Source of the DNA: Sisyra terminalis
Lineage: Eukaryota; Arthropoda; Insecta; Neuroptera; Sisyridae
Direction of reading: 5' to 3'
NCBI GenBank assembly: GCA_958496175.1
Contig: OY292275.1
Location: forward strand, 37,215,701 to 37,279,700
DNA: 64,000 nt
Below, piece after piece: positions 24,688 to 37,281 of the stretch (the first letter of the stretch is position 1; every line of letters begins with the position of its first letter). Under the pieces are notes generated by a model. That model saw nothing but the letters and a program-made list of their open reading frames with translations. It was not told the origin of the DNA and did no database searches. Made by a program: the position numbers and the translations under genes.

Positions 24688-26469
24688 TATCGAAAATGGT
24701 TTCAAATGATAAAATTTGCCAAATTAGCTCGAAAACTGTACATCAGGTAGAAAAGTGGAAAAATTAAAAATATGAAGCCTCTCATTTAACTAACAAAAAG
24801 TTCCGTATGTCAAACATTTTGATAAATTTCCCATGGCACCAGTGCCGTATCGGAAAAACGATTAGGAACCGTTACGCGTAGTAATACTAGAAAAAGGTTT
24901 ATATAGTGGATTTGATCAATAGTATTATAAATTCATGATCCAATTTTCCACAAACATTTGGGATTTTAAATACCATAAATGAATCATTCATTGACAGATT
25001 TGATTTTCAAACTAAAGAATAAATTCTAATAAATAATTTAACCTATGAATAATTAATTTATAATGTTCTTTCAAATTAGAATTGCAGGTAATTAAGTGAG
25101 ATTAATTATCTCACAGTAATGAAATGAGCAACGAACATCACAACCTTTCTTTATTTTCACAAAATATAAATGAAACATATATTGCTTACAAATCCTCAAG
25201 TCAAATTCCTGTTAAATCTGGCTTGCCTAAAATAGTCTAGCAAATAATTAATTAATTAATTTTATTACTTTAATAGTCTCGTTGGGTTTTTCCAAGTTCA
25301 CCCGAATTTTAAATTCAATTTTAGTTAATCATGACATTAATTAAGTGTTTTTTTTCTATTTGAAAATGCGCTTCTTAGCATTGTTCTTGGTTGTTCCATT
25401 TGATGCCCTGATATCTGGGACATGACTGACGTCAATGATGACCTTATTACAGGGCGCATTTAGTTACTATACGTTCTTGTACATATTTTATAACTTTTTT
25501 TTTTCAAATAATTGATTACTGTATAATGCTCATTTACATACTATACTGCAGTACTTATACATTCCTCGCTAAAATATTCTTGTAAATTGAATATCTTAAA
25601 GAATTTATTTTGTTCAACGTTTGATTGCGTTTTTTTTATAATGTTGATTACAATTGGTTTTGCGTCAGTTTTCAACCGCCTATTGCGTAAAATCACCGAT
25701 AAGGAGTAATAAAAATTGGCAACGTGTAAAATTGCACATAGATATACTTTTCATTTTAACTTTTTCATATTTAATTTTTTATAAGCAATTGGATGAATTG
25801 AAAATTTTGAAATGAATCAAGGAAATGGCAGATGGAACGTTTTTACAATTATTGGTTCATGAATTTGACATGCATTTGAAATAAGAGGAACAAAAAAATA
25901 TGTAAAGATAGACAAAATATTCTTGAAAAAATAAACTGCACGGATAGCTATCTTAAATCTTGTACGCATATAAATCAAGATCATTTATTTCTAAAGTTCA
26001 ATGTATACAATGACGTTATTTGAGAAATAAAGAAAATAAATCATCTGCTAGCCAAATGTTTGAAAGTTCACAACGATGACTGGTTCTTTAATTTGTACTA
26101 TATTAATTTATTTATAATTGTCATATTTGTTTTACGCAAATTTCCAGGAAAAGAACAACTGAAAGATATCAAAAAACGTCAATTTCTTTTATTCTTTCAT
26201 AAAATATTTATACAATCAAAAAGTTGATTAATGATACACAAACCAAAACACCATACCACTTTAACATTAAGCTGTTAGTGTTCTGCTTTAGTGAAATTTT
26301 TCAAGAAATTGCTTATGTTACATCTTGCCGGATCACCAATTTGGGTTTTAACTACACACAATGGTGGAGTACATCCCCAGAGCCTATTGGAAGTGGAAAA
26401 ATTGGAAACATATCGGAAAAATAGGCCAATAAGTGTGCCTTGATCTATTCCTCTGTACATAAAGAAGTT
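24688..26469. other. A+T-rich DNA, nothing recognised
   Basis: Frames at 26224-26508 on both strands have no recognisable motif, although they lie directly upstream of the RT remnant and could be its more decayed 5' part. Confidence 0.45.
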
Positions 26470-27130
26470 TGATTGAATGTAATGCGCAGGTTTACTGACA
26501 AAAATCACCTAATGGACATCAATTGCAGAATCCTGAACTATCACCTCAAGGATCGAAAATACATAATTCAGGAAATCGCGCTTATTCGGCTTTAAAGCAA
26601 TGAGATCTTTGAAAAGATTTTTGATCAATGAGAAGCATGCTAGTACATTATACTTAATGTACGCTTCGGATTTTCCTATAAGAACATGTCTTCACATAGC
26701 ACAGTTCGTTGATGATGTAGCAATGCGTGAATTTCAGCAGTGTGTCGCAAAAATTGAACGTTGAAGGAGAAAATGGAAGGTAGTGTTGAGCACAAATAAA
26801 TCAAAAATAATCACCCTCAGAACAACATTAAATGGAGAAACTATACCCCAGGCAGGTTCAGTTAAGAACCTCGGAGTGGTTCTTCTTAAACGCTTGCCAT
26901 TCATAAACACCTACCTTGGCAAGTGTACATTAAAGAAACTCCCGTCAAACATAGAGACTCCTACCGGAAGCTGTATTTTTAGCTATGCAACGAGTCGCTT
27001 ATTACAATCAAACTAAAGCGAAGAATATACATAGCAGTCATATGACCCAAATAGGTTTACGGTAGTGAAATCTGGGGGATAGCTTCAATGTCTCGAAAGA
27101 GTGAAATACAGGAATATAAACTACGAAACG
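26470..27130 (+). pseudogene. Jockey-type non-LTR reverse transcriptase fragment
   Basis: The pieces are ILNYHLKDRKYIIQE, LYLMYASDFPIRTC, QFVDDVAM (the catalytic (Y/F)xDD box, here FVDD), KSKIITLRTTLNGETIPQ, SVKNLGVVLLKRLPF, and after a shift VYGSEIWGIASMSRKSEIQ. These match in order the palm and thumb of Jockey-clade RTs (FADDTA, KxxxxxF, IPxxxxVKYLG, YGxxxWG). Frames change several times, so it is non-functional. The N-terminal half of RT and the endonuclease are not seen. Confidence 0.8.
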
Positions 27131-27157
27131 TGGATAAGTGGGATCTGGATAAATGAG

Positions 27158-27570
27158 AAACCTCTATAAGTGAGACTTCTTCTCAGGTCCCGGTACCTTC
27201 ACACGGAAAAACCTCCTTAAGTGATATTGATAAACCTCTATAAGTGAGACACTTTTTCAAGACTTACTTGTTCTTTTCTTTCATATTTAAAGCTGTTTAT
27301 TTCACTGTATCGGCAACATTCTTTTAGTATGTGTTCATTAATGCGTTTTTAGTATTCATCACTTGTTTATTTGCAAGTTGCCTTATCTTTTCTCTCTATT
27401 ATGGCATTTCGAGTTCATTCATTTTCACGTTTATCATTCATTCATTAGTCTAAGTCAAAATGTTGAAAAGAAAGTTACATTGTCGGTCAGCAGGAGACAA
27501 ATCAAAGTTAATAGCATTTCATGAAAGTGGTAAATTGATAAATGGTTTACTATTGAAAAATTATTGATCG
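27158..27570 (+). pseudogene. Possible pogo/Tigger-like transposon 5' remnant
   Basis: AAACCTCTATAAGTGAGAC occurs at 27158-27176 and again at 27232-27250; CCTCTATAAGTGAG is typical of pogo/Tigger termini as I recall them. From 27460 a frame reads MLKRKLHCRSAGDKSKLIAF then HESGKLI before a stop, which resembles the start of CENP-B/pogo DNA-binding domains (KRKxxxxSxxDKxxII..xE.G). Only 35 codons survive. Confidence 0.4.
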
Positions 27571-27618
27571 CTGACTGCAATTTAAAACAAACTAAAATGA
27601 TAGAATTTTATTACTAAA

Positions 27619-27660
27619 CTAGCTAACCCGTATCCAGCTTCGCTCGGGAACATTTCGTTA
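27619..27660 (+). repeat. ACTAGCTRACCCG-type element start
   Basis: ACTAGCTAACCCGTATCCAG then CTTCGCTCGGG resembles the sequences at 29269 (+) and 2470 (-). Class uncertain. Confidence 0.3.
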
Positions 27661-27884
27661 TTTTCGACTTACATATTTTAAAAAAATATAAATTCATACG
27701 TAAATTTTAAATCAACCGGGACAAATGAATTTTGGACCGGGACACTGGGATATGGATCTCGAAACCGGGACGTATGGCAACCCTACCATAGTCATAATTT
27801 GAATATTACATATAGCTTAATGACTATATGTAATATTCTAACCATTACCTCCACCACCAAATAACAAACGAAGGCTGAAAGAAA

Positions 27885-28167
27885 CAAAGAGATGGATTAT
27901 AGAGGGCTCATGTTGTTTAAATAAACAATGCTTTCTTCATGATCTATCGAATCACCTTAAATTTCGGATATCCTATATCTTTTTATCTGTATTGATCATG
28001 CGTATAGCATAGAAAATGCATCTCTGACGACGACCATTTTCGACCGAGTTCGTTGAAATGAAATGAAAATTGGAAAGAGATAGAATCTCCGAACCACTTA
28101 CCATTACTATTCCAAATAATGTTATACATGTACTATATCATCTATAGTTCTATACTACATCTCTGTG
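27885..28167. mobile_element. MITE with CAnAGAGATG ends, copy 1
   Basis: The ends CAAAGAGATGGATTATAGAG and (complement) CACAGAGATGTAGTATAGAA are inverted. The body matches 51167-51444 along its length (GGCTCATGTTGT, TTTCGGA, GGAGAGATAG-type landmarks). Flanks do not show a clear duplication here. Confidence 0.7.
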
Positions 28168-29267
28168 GACTGACAAGGACTAAGGGTCTACTCAAAAAAT
28201 TTCATTAGGATTGCCAGTGAACAGAAACTTTACTCCATGTGACCACAATCATGGGGCGATAACATAATAGTACTAAATTTTCCGCAGAAAATTAACATTA
28301 AAAAAAAATGGTTTTTAAGGATTTTATAGCCAAATGGTGTAAACGGAATTTTGTAATTGAGACTGGGAGTATCAATTGGGACATCCATTTCACGTGGAAA
28401 TTATTGGAACATTTTTAGGAAATTTTAAATATTTCGGCACGGAAAAAAAAACAATAAAAATTAGAATAATAACATCGTAGTTTCTATTATTGTGCATTGC
28501 AGTGGCGTTCTAGAACGAACAATTTGTACTTTATACGATACTGTATCGTAAATTATATGACATCCAAAACGTTAAAATTTTTAAAAAGAAGATTTTAAAA
28601 CATAAGGTAATGAAAGTCTAATCTTGGATTACGATGTTACTATTGTAGTTTTTAGTACCTATACATTTTTCCGGGTGGAAAATTTTAGTTGTTTCAATAT
28701 TTACCATTACTACTATTTATGACTCAAGTTGAATTTAAATTTTTTTGTAGTCATCTTTTAAATGTTCATTAGAACTTGTTATACAATTATTATTTTTTTT
28801 GGGAAAGAAAAAAAACTATATTTTAAAATATATCGTCATTCATATATTATTAAACCTCAACTTTAAAAATCTATATGAAAAAAATTGTTGACTATGTTAA
28901 AATAAATTTGATTCAAATTAAATTAGATGTTTATCGTTCCAAGAATTTTTTCTATGATTAGAAAACCTAAAGAAAAAAATTATTGAATGAAAATCGAACG
29001 ATTTATAGTGGCAGGAAATATTCGGTTCTTTGTTCCGTTATTCATGAAACTTCATATTGACGTCATATTATATAATTTTATCTAATGAAAACAGGAAAAT
29101 TGAGATAAACAAAAAGTTTTATTGAATTATGGTTTTATCAAATCCAACTATCCAACTGTGGTTTTGATATAATTGTTTATTCGAAGGTTAAAATAAAACA
29201 ACAAAAAATGGGAATGGCGTTGCAGTTTTAGAAAAAGTATACAAACTTTTGAAATTTTTTATCAAAA

Positions 29268-29340
29268 AACTAGCTGACCCAGCAAACTTCGTACTGCCTA
29301 GCAGGCAATGAACGTAGTGTTTTATGAATGAATATTTTAG
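29268..29340 (+). repeat. ACTAGCTGACCC-type element start
   Basis: AACTAGCTGACCCAGCAAAC followed by TTCGTACTGCC. I recall this start from many insect repeats, but its length and class cannot be fixed here; a homologous start is at 27619. Confidence 0.35.
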
Positions 29341-29699
29341 CTACACTTAGTTTAAATTTTTAATAATAAAATGAATAAAATTAAATTCAATACATCATTA
29401 GAATAGTAAATATATAAAATGAAAATAAAAATGATATAAAAAAATCAATTATTTCAATTGCAAGTCAGCCAACATATTTCGTCGGCCTAAAGTGTTAAGC
29501 TGCTCAGTTCTTTTTAACGGTTTTTTCAGGAAAAAGAAAGAAAGTGAATATAAGCTACATAAATTACTACATAAAGTAGGTTTCAGATTCATGTTATATA
29601 TTAAGAAATTTCTATATTTAAAGAGATTTATCAGTTTGCCATTCGATAAAATTTTTATTTCTTCCTATTGAAACAAAAAAACAAAAATTTTTAAAAGTG

Positions 29700-30260
29700 G
29701 ACTTATGCTATTTATGGATCATATGGCCAGACTATAGATGTGGCGATTAGTACAATACTAAATGGAATAGCCGAATGGACTTAAAGTGAGCAAATAAAAT
29801 CCTGAAATAACTACTGAGGAAGCAAATTCTCAAAAGTAATGATAAAAAACTTTTAAGTAAGAAAAGACTTTCAAACCTAGGAAGACAGAATATCAAAATG
29901 CTGGTAGGTTTATTAAAAAACGTATCCAAACTATAAAGATAAATACATGAAGAAAATAAATGTCAAATGTATGGAGAAAATGCTTTGCTAGCTATGACTC
30001 AAAATCATCTTAGTTATTTTAGGTAATCTGGACATTAGCGTGAAATATACGTACAGTATCTGGGAAATATACATAAAGATACAATTGGTTGTCTGTTGAG
30101 ATTTATCTCAGAAGCAGACCTAACCAATTGGAACTAGAAACAAATCTGGGGCACAAAAACTTTTTTAGGACACAGTGTCAAAGAACTCTTAGAAGAGGCC
30201 TCGTAGGACTTTTAGGATAATCAAAGAAGAAAAATTGGAGGTACCCAGAAAAAAGGAAGA
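29700..30260 (+). pseudogene. Non-LTR retrotransposon 3' part, second copy
   Basis: The stretch aligns by eye with 21230-21760: ATAAAATCCTGRRATAACT, the CAAATTCTCAAAAGTAATGA block, AGACTTTCAAACCTAGGAAG, ATCTCAGAAGCAGACCTAAC and CAAAGAACTCTTA correspond in order. The reading frames are broken throughout. It is the same LINE family as the 21150 copy, more decayed. Confidence 0.65.
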
Positions 30261-30687
30261 AGAAGAACTGAACTTGGCTACCTGTACCAAGTATCTTAAT
30301 ACAAACTTAAAACTTATTAAACTAATCAGACAATAAATTTACATAAATGCAATTTGTTAACATCGAATGTTTTTATCAATCTATTTTATTACAGTGAATA
30401 TAATTTTTCGGTTATTTTTGGTCATACTTGCTAACATTCGGAAAAAATAGTTATAAATATTTGTTGCTATCACGTGGATGATAAAATTAAAGAAATATAA
30501 ATATATTTCATAAAATTGATTTAGATATAAAAATCGTAGCTCCGTTATTTGCTAAAATTTGAAGTTGAAAAATAATATTTCACCATTAATACTTATTATT
30601 ACTTACCATATAAATAACAATACTACAAACTTTACAAATTCATAGTAACACAGTATGTGAGTATGCATCTACTGGTATCTACTTATT

Positions 30688-31083
30688 GAAAATAAAAATA
30701 TTTAAAAAAATAATAAAATCCTCGCTTGTGTCAATAAAATGTACTAAAAAGGTAAAAAATAAATTTAAAAACTGAATGTTCGTATCGATTGCACCATCTA
30801 TCTTAAGGCAATATTAGCCAATTTATGAGAATCGTAAGCTATCTAGTTGTGCATCAAAGCGAGGGATGTCATTTTGTTAACAATTTGATAATATAGAACA
30901 CTTCTCGCTTTGATGTACAAGTATAGGTAGCTTACGATTCTCATGTATTGGCTAATATCGTTTTAATATCGATCATGCAATTGGTACGAAGATTCAGTTC
31001 ATAAATTTATTTTTTACCTTTTTAGTACATTTTATTAACACAAGTGAGTCTTTTAAAATCTTTTTTTAAATATTTTTATTTTC
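30688..31083. repeat. 396-bp near-perfect palindrome (foldback element)
   Basis: The left arm GAAAATAAAAATATTTAAAA...ATAAAATGTACTAAAAAGGT pairs with the right arm ACCTTTTTAGTACATTTTAT...TTTTTAAATATTTTTATTTTC, and pairing continues inward past AGAATCGTAAGCTA / TAGCTTACGATTCT to a short centre near 30870-30890. Arms are about 180 bases with few mismatches. No target duplication was recognised. A transcript would fold into a long hairpin. Confidence 0.8.
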
Positions 31084-33485
31084 TCCTTTTTAGTTTCTCA
31101 ACATAATTTTAATATCAATTTTGTCAATATTTCAACATATATGTGCCGGTAAAGGTAGGCAACCAAAGTTAAAATCTAAGTCAAGTTAAATATTTAATTC
31201 AAAGTTAAATATTTAATTAAAGTAGAAATACTTGTTGGTTATTAAATTCTACGATGGATCCATGCGTTATCATCGAGAGTAAGCAGGTATGCCAAAATTC
31301 ACCACGATAAAGTGCTGGAATGTAGCTGAAAAATGTGATTATAATTTCCGTACCTTTAAATTAACAACAAAGTAAGGTAATAGAAATGAAGTAATAAAAA
31401 TCACTAAAACTGGACTACAATTTAAATCACACAGAATAAAAGGTTATGTTTTGGGTTTTTTAACTTACTTCAAAGCGTTTTTCATATTACAGTTTATAAG
31501 TATAACTTCAATAATTAACTTTAAAAGATGTTAATAGTCCAAACGTATCAAAACTCATTATAATTTTAAGAATTTTACTTTTGCAACAATTTCCTACACA
31601 TTTCGCTAAGATCGCTTAAAATCGCTAGCTTTCTTATTTCCACCGTTACTTTACGTTAAAAGCTAATTATGAAAATTTGATCATGTAAACACATATAATT
31701 GATTATTTTATATTATGAAAATGTAAAAGAAAGTGTTGTTGATCCATCAAAATTATTTTTTTCCCCGATTTAATCATCAGAAAAATTTAATGAAAAATCA
31801 AATTTATCCTTTGGTAAATACACATTTATTTTAATTTACTCGTGCATTTTATTTTCCTAAGAGATTTTTTTTTTTGAAAAATTTCCAAGAAAAATATTTT
31901 TTTAAAATTATATACGTAGGTATTAATTTTTAATTGCGCAAGATAAATTACTTATTTTTTTTTATAACTTCACAATTTCCTTTTTCTTATGCATAATTGC
32001 AAATAAATTGCCTCCTTAACACAGAAAAAAAAATCGGTTTTAGATTTGTAATTGCAAATTATCTACTTTTTGAAGACATTTTTGTCAATAAAACTTATGA
32101 TGAAATAAACTTCGTATATGTAATGTAATAATGTAAAAATAAACTTCGTCTTATTAGATAAGTTCTTTTTTTTTCATTCACTTTAATCATATGGCACTTG
32201 ACTTGTATTTTGATAAAAACCGAAAAATTTTGCAAGAATTGGTAGAATTACATAATTTTACTATAATGACAATTGAAATAAGTCAGAACCAATTAACTGT
32301 TGACTAATTCTTATTTGTTCGCTCAATTTAATTTTTTAACCATTGTGTGCTATTTTTATAAACAGCGCATTAAATTATACTGTTTCTCGTTGAATACTGA
32401 TTGATTATAGATGTGATAACTCAATTGAAATGCGGCGTTTGGTTAGTAATATTTAAAAGAAAATATTCTTACGTACGAACAATGGCATTTAAGCTATTAA
32501 TTTTCTTATGAAAATAGCCTAGAGATGCTATTTATAAATCAATTTAAATACAATGGAGTGTCATCATAACAAAAAAAATGTTGTTACTTCTTCGTAAAAT
32601 ATTAACTACCCATTTTTGTATGAGAAACATTCCATACCAACTTAACCTATTACCAAAACTTTTGTCATCAATTTTTCTGATATTTGGATATCTGTTTTTA
32701 TTTCTTCAGAAAGGGATCTATGAGCCATTATTTACAGTTGCTTTTCATTCTCTAATCGTCATTTTTATCGACAATTAGGTTCTTTTATTTAAATTCAGAA
32801 TATAAAAGTTTCTAGTAAACTACGGGGACCCTTATTTGGCGACCAAAGTACATTAGTGATTATGCCAAGAAGTAGGTTCATTAGCTTTTTTTTAAAAACC
32901 AAATTAATAAGGTCATTTTTAAAGTTTTTTATACTCTTTGATTTTTTAAATTCTAAAAAATACTTGTTCCCAAAAGAAGAATAAACCTGGGATGGTAATG
33001 GGGAAACGATGTTATTTAATTTTCGATAGAACAATGCCCTGGTACATTGTTTTAGAGTTTAATTGAAATTTCGAATTTAGATAGTTTCTGACATTTTAAT
33101 CAAAAAGATATTTTCTGAAGTAGACGCTACAAAATGACGCAGTTTGGCATTTTTGGATTTTTAAGAAAATAAGTCATTTTAATCGAAAATATTATTCCTT
33201 ATAAGTTTTCAGCTATAGAAAACTTCCCAATAGGGAAACAATCCGATTAAAATAATTTTTGTGTGTGAAAATAGGAAAATCCAATTTGCTGTCGTTTGCA
33301 GGACTGCAGCTTCCAAAGAAATTAATTTAGAAGATTGTGTTCCTTACATCTTTTGGTTGGGAAACAACATCTACCTAAACATGAATAGTTTAGGGCAGAG
33401 ATTGCCAATTAGTTTTGTTTGGGGTTCGTTTTTTAAGATAAAATAACCAACAAAGTCCTTTTCTACTTTTTTTATAACAAAGTAG
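31084..33485. other. A+T-rich DNA, one weak LINE-like tail
   Basis: On the minus strand at 33034-32795 a 79-codon frame contains LPSQVYSSFG and FKKSKSIKNFKNDLINLVF, faintly like the closing LPxxIRxxxSLxxFKxxLKxxL of some LINE ORFs, followed by AATAAA. Too weak to call. Otherwise nothing. Confidence 0.4.
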
Positions 33486-33529
33486 TTTACTGGTAGTTGA
33501 TTAGTCGAGGTAGCCGCTCCAAAACTAAA
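33486..33529 (+). repeat. SINE head fragment
   Basis: TTACTGGTAGTTGATTAGTC with GAGGTAGCCGCTCCAAAAC matches the first 45 bases of the SINE family; the body is absent, so it is a truncated or decayed copy. Confidence 0.55.
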
Positions 33530-33965
33530 AGTTAATTAAAAGTATTTTGTAACATATCAATGACCTGAACCTTAAAATGTATGGCAAAGGAGCGCTTGTA
33601 TAGCTCATGTCAGAAGTAAAAATATTTTCACAAACCTCGATCTTTTTAACGATGATTCTGGAAATTAAATTAAATTATCAGCATTGACAACGAGATTGCC
33701 ATTGACCACTACAAGCCGTTCATTAGGAATCTAAAATCGATATTTAAAGAAAGATCCGGTGATTTTAAAAAAATGAGAATGCTGAGAAATCTTCAGTAGC
33801 ATTTACTCTTTGCGACCTAACGGCTAGTAAAGCTAGCTAGTAAAACTAGTAAAGCTACTTTGCAGATAGAAATGATCCTTTTTCATGAAAACAGAATTTT
33901 AAAACGGAAATTTCTTGTGAAGAGTTATTATTGAAGAAATTAATTAAGGTTCGCACAAAATAAAT

Positions 33966-34013
33966 CGGTGGTCCGAGTCCGGACCGAGGTTCACTATTTG
34001 ACGACCCCTTGTT
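33966..34013 (-). repeat. hAT-type element end fragment
   Basis: Minus-strand AAGGGGTCGTCAAATAGTGA then CCTCGGTCCGGACTCGGACC is the CAGGGGTCGTCAAA...GGACC style of terminus. No mate end seen. Confidence 0.4.
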
Positions 34014-35395
34014 TAGAGTATAACCACATTTGATCATAGAACCATCGAGGCTTGAGTAATCGTTTTTCCTTTATCGGTCTGGACTTATTTTTTTTAAATT
34101 ATTACAATTAGAAAATCTTTGAATTCGAACCAGTTTTTACAAAGTGAGATACCAAAATTTGTAGTTTTTGGATGCATTTCTCCAAAAGTACAAAAAGATC
34201 TGCAAAAATCTGCGAAATCAGTCAGTGTAATATTGATAATAGATTAAGTTGGTATAAAATATCCCATATAGATACATTTGTGTATCTTCAAAGTTTCTCA
34301 TAAATTTATTTTTATTTCCAATTGAAGCAAGAGATATTACAGTCCCCTTTATTCATTCATGCATTTTCCGACATCATACTCTGTTTAAGTGTTATTACAA
34401 TATTTAAAGAAAATCGTTTGAAGCGTTTGCATAAAATGTAATACATGTACAAATAATTTGTATACATCAATTTAAGCAACTTTATAACAAATATTTAATT
34501 AATGAGGTCTTTATTTAACTGAGAACAGTCATGCAGGTTTCAACGAACCCGGATTGTATTGTAAACACCAAGGAACTGCATAAGATGCGTCATTGATCGT
34601 TACATTTAAATGATTAAGATATAAGACATTTGTATGTGCAAATATTTAATTTGTAATTGGAAAAGATTATTGTCTGAAAGGTTTATATTGGTAATGATAG
34701 AGAGGCCCAAAATAAAACATTCAAAACGGCTGTAACATCATTTTCTTTTTGTCGAAAAAGCAAGGTTCTTGACAAAAACTGCCTTAATGTTTTAATCAAT
34801 TTTCATATTATTTTATATTGTTTATAAAAGCATTAATTAAAGTTTAATGAATCACACCCGTAATATGCAAATATATATAGGCACTGAAAACAAAGTGAGT
34901 GTAAGAACAAAAGCGTTTTATTCCCATAGGTTAAATGGAAATTTCATTTTTTACGCATCTGAATTTTTATAATGACTCATTTTATGAATTAAATATATTA
35001 TCAATTCAATGATTTTCTGGTGTAAGTCACACGATACGCAAATTCATACGTCTTTTCAAGCCTTTTTTTGTTAATTAGATCAAATAGAAAGAACCTTAGG
35101 AAACTTGTTTTACATATTTATGCATGAAATATTACATATTCCAACAGTTTTGATTTTGTAATATGAGTTGCTGTCAATGTTTTTCTTTAAAATTGCATTA
35201 TGAACATGAAAATATTATGCATTGTGAATGCATTATTATAATATTATGCAAAAGCAGCTATCGTAACTTTCTGCTTGTTTTTTTAAAACCGTCAAAATAT
35301 TAAATTGGTTTACCAAAGTACTAAAAAATTTCAATAGTTCTGTTATTTTATCATAAAATGTATACCATAGGCTTAATAGTTTTTTGAAACTAACG

Positions 35396-36525
35396 CAGAA
35401 CCGTCAGATAAAAGTATCATACTTCAAAGTATCTAAGTTACTATATCTTAGTTTCTATATTCTTTAGCAAAAAAATAACTTATAGGTAGTATCTTAAATT
35501 CTTTAAAAAAAAAACTTTATCTTGTAACTTAAAAAAGTACCTTAGATACCGAAAATTATCTAAAATAATAAAAAATAGCTTAAAATATAGTATACATTAA
35601 ACAATAAAATGGAGTACCTAAGTGCCTGATTGTACAAAATAACGTTTATTTTTTAATTTAACAAATTTTAACTGCTTTATTTTTAGTTTCATCAAATTAG
35701 ATTTAGGATAGAGATGTCGGAAGTGAAAAAATCGATATATCGATGTACCTATCGATATTTATTAAAATATCAATATCGACGTTGATATTTTGAGGAAAAA
35801 ATATCGATATATCGGTCCAATTTTGCAAAAGATTTTGCGTTTTTAAAATAATTGTGTATTTAGTTCAATATTATCAAAAGTAATTTTTATACAAAACGTT
35901 CATTATTTTAATGTAAAAAATGTAAATAAAAATTATGGCATTTTTGGCAGTATTCCTTTTTATTAGGCAATAATTACAAAAATATCAAAAACCATAAAGC
36001 TTTCTTCAAACTAATATTTTTAAACATATTTATTGTGTCAGGAAAACTAGTATTTGGAAAATAGCATACATTTCTATGTATACTTCTATATACCTAAGAT
36101 AATATATAATACCTTATATACTACCTTATATGTATCTACGCTTATGAGATAGTTTAGTGGTCACAAATACTAAAGCAAAGACAATAAATTTGCAAGATAT
36201 TAATAGTTAAAATTTCAACCACCAAATGACATGACCCAATTGGTCAATTCTCAGTTATTCTTTACGGTTTTAGATTCTAGTGAGTTTAGTTACATAAATA
36301 AAAAAAATATATCGTTTTTGATATAATTTTCAATATTGGATATTTTGTAACGATATATCGGATTAAAATATATCGACTAAAAATATTGATGTAAAATATC
36401 GATATATCGATACCTTTTCAACAAGCTTGCTGTCGGAATGTTTTGATGTTTTTATATATTTTTCTATTTCATTTAGAGTTTTGCAAAACATCGGCCACGA
36501 ATCCGAGTATTCCCTGACACTACAT
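35396..36525. mobile_element. Interrupted hAT-family element
   Basis: It begins CAGAACCGTCAGATAAAAGT with AAGTATCTAAGTTACT arrays, like the 18902 element. Its core (on the minus strand AATAAAGCAGTTAAAATTTG and AACTCTAAATGAAATAGAA) is homologous to that element, but is split by an insertion at 35723-36430. The right part reaches TATTCCCTGACACTAC, where a conventional mate for the left end is not recognisable. Confidence 0.55.
35723..36430. mobile_element. 708-bp element with ATCGATATATCGAT termini, nested insertion
   Basis: TGTCGGAA at 35715-35722 is repeated exactly at 36431-36438. Inside, the left end GTGAAAAAATCGATATATCG and the complemented right end GTTGAAAAGGTATCGATATA are similar, and both carry several copies of the palindrome TATCGATA. 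Removing the insert restores continuity of the host element with its relative at 18902. The terminal arrays suggest hAT-type binding sites; no transposase is present. Confidence 0.7.
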
Positions 36526-37203
36526 TTTTCTTGCTCACAAAAGTATTGTTAATAATAAATAAATAAATATATAACATAATAATTATAAAAAAAACATAAT
36601 GTTACCAATGTTAGCGTTAATAATCGAGGTCAATTAAGGACCCACTAGGTGAGTCTATAGGGAGGTGTAACTCTAGGTCTACACGGAGGTTTAGACAAAG
36701 AGTTAGTTTTATTCTAGTTTTAAGAGTTTCAATAAATTTTGTTAGAGATATATAGACATATCTGATCCAAAAAATATCAATAAAGTATTTACCAAAAAAA
36801 AAAAAAATGAGTTTTATTTCGTTTTATTCTATAAAATTCAATGTATACCTTCCATATTAATCTAGAAAAATTTAATATTTAAGTTAGGAATGCCATTTTT
36901 TGTGCAGTTAAAGTATATTGGTTATTAATGGTAGAAAGAAAGTATATTATGTCAAAATAAAGAACGATTTATTTTACTTGGCCATTTTGCTTCAATAAAA
37001 ATTTGCATTAGTTTTAGCAACTTTTAACAAGTCATTATCATTGTTAATTAAACAGTTTTATAGTTTAAATTATAGTTCTTTATAGTTTAAATTATTTTCC
37101 ATTTCTATTTTACACAAAAATTCTTACTACCAACCTTTTTTTGTATATTATACGTAAAATAAATCCCAGAGAAATAAAATCCTGCAAAACATGTATAGTA
37201 TTT

Positions 37204-37281
37204 TCGCGTACTTTATTTTTCTAGTACAATTAACCTTAATAACGTACAATACACTATAATAAAGTACAGGTGGCAACCCTA
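37204..37281 (-). repeat. hAT-type end fragment (TAGGGTTGCCACC)
   Basis: The minus strand begins TAGGGTTGCCACCTGTACTT and contains repeated GTAC motifs (GTACGTTATT, GTACTAG, GTACGCG). This style of terminus is frequent in arthropod hAT elements. Mate end not found. Confidence 0.4.

Noticed and set aside
26224..26508. Overlapping frames on both strands as genes
   Set aside because: No domain recognised; probably decayed LINE sequence ahead of the RT remnant.
32795..33034. 79-codon minus-strand frame as a LINE C-terminus
   Set aside because: Similarity is limited to a short Leu-Pro and Phe-Lys pattern; without upstream RT or RNase H blocks it is not supportable.
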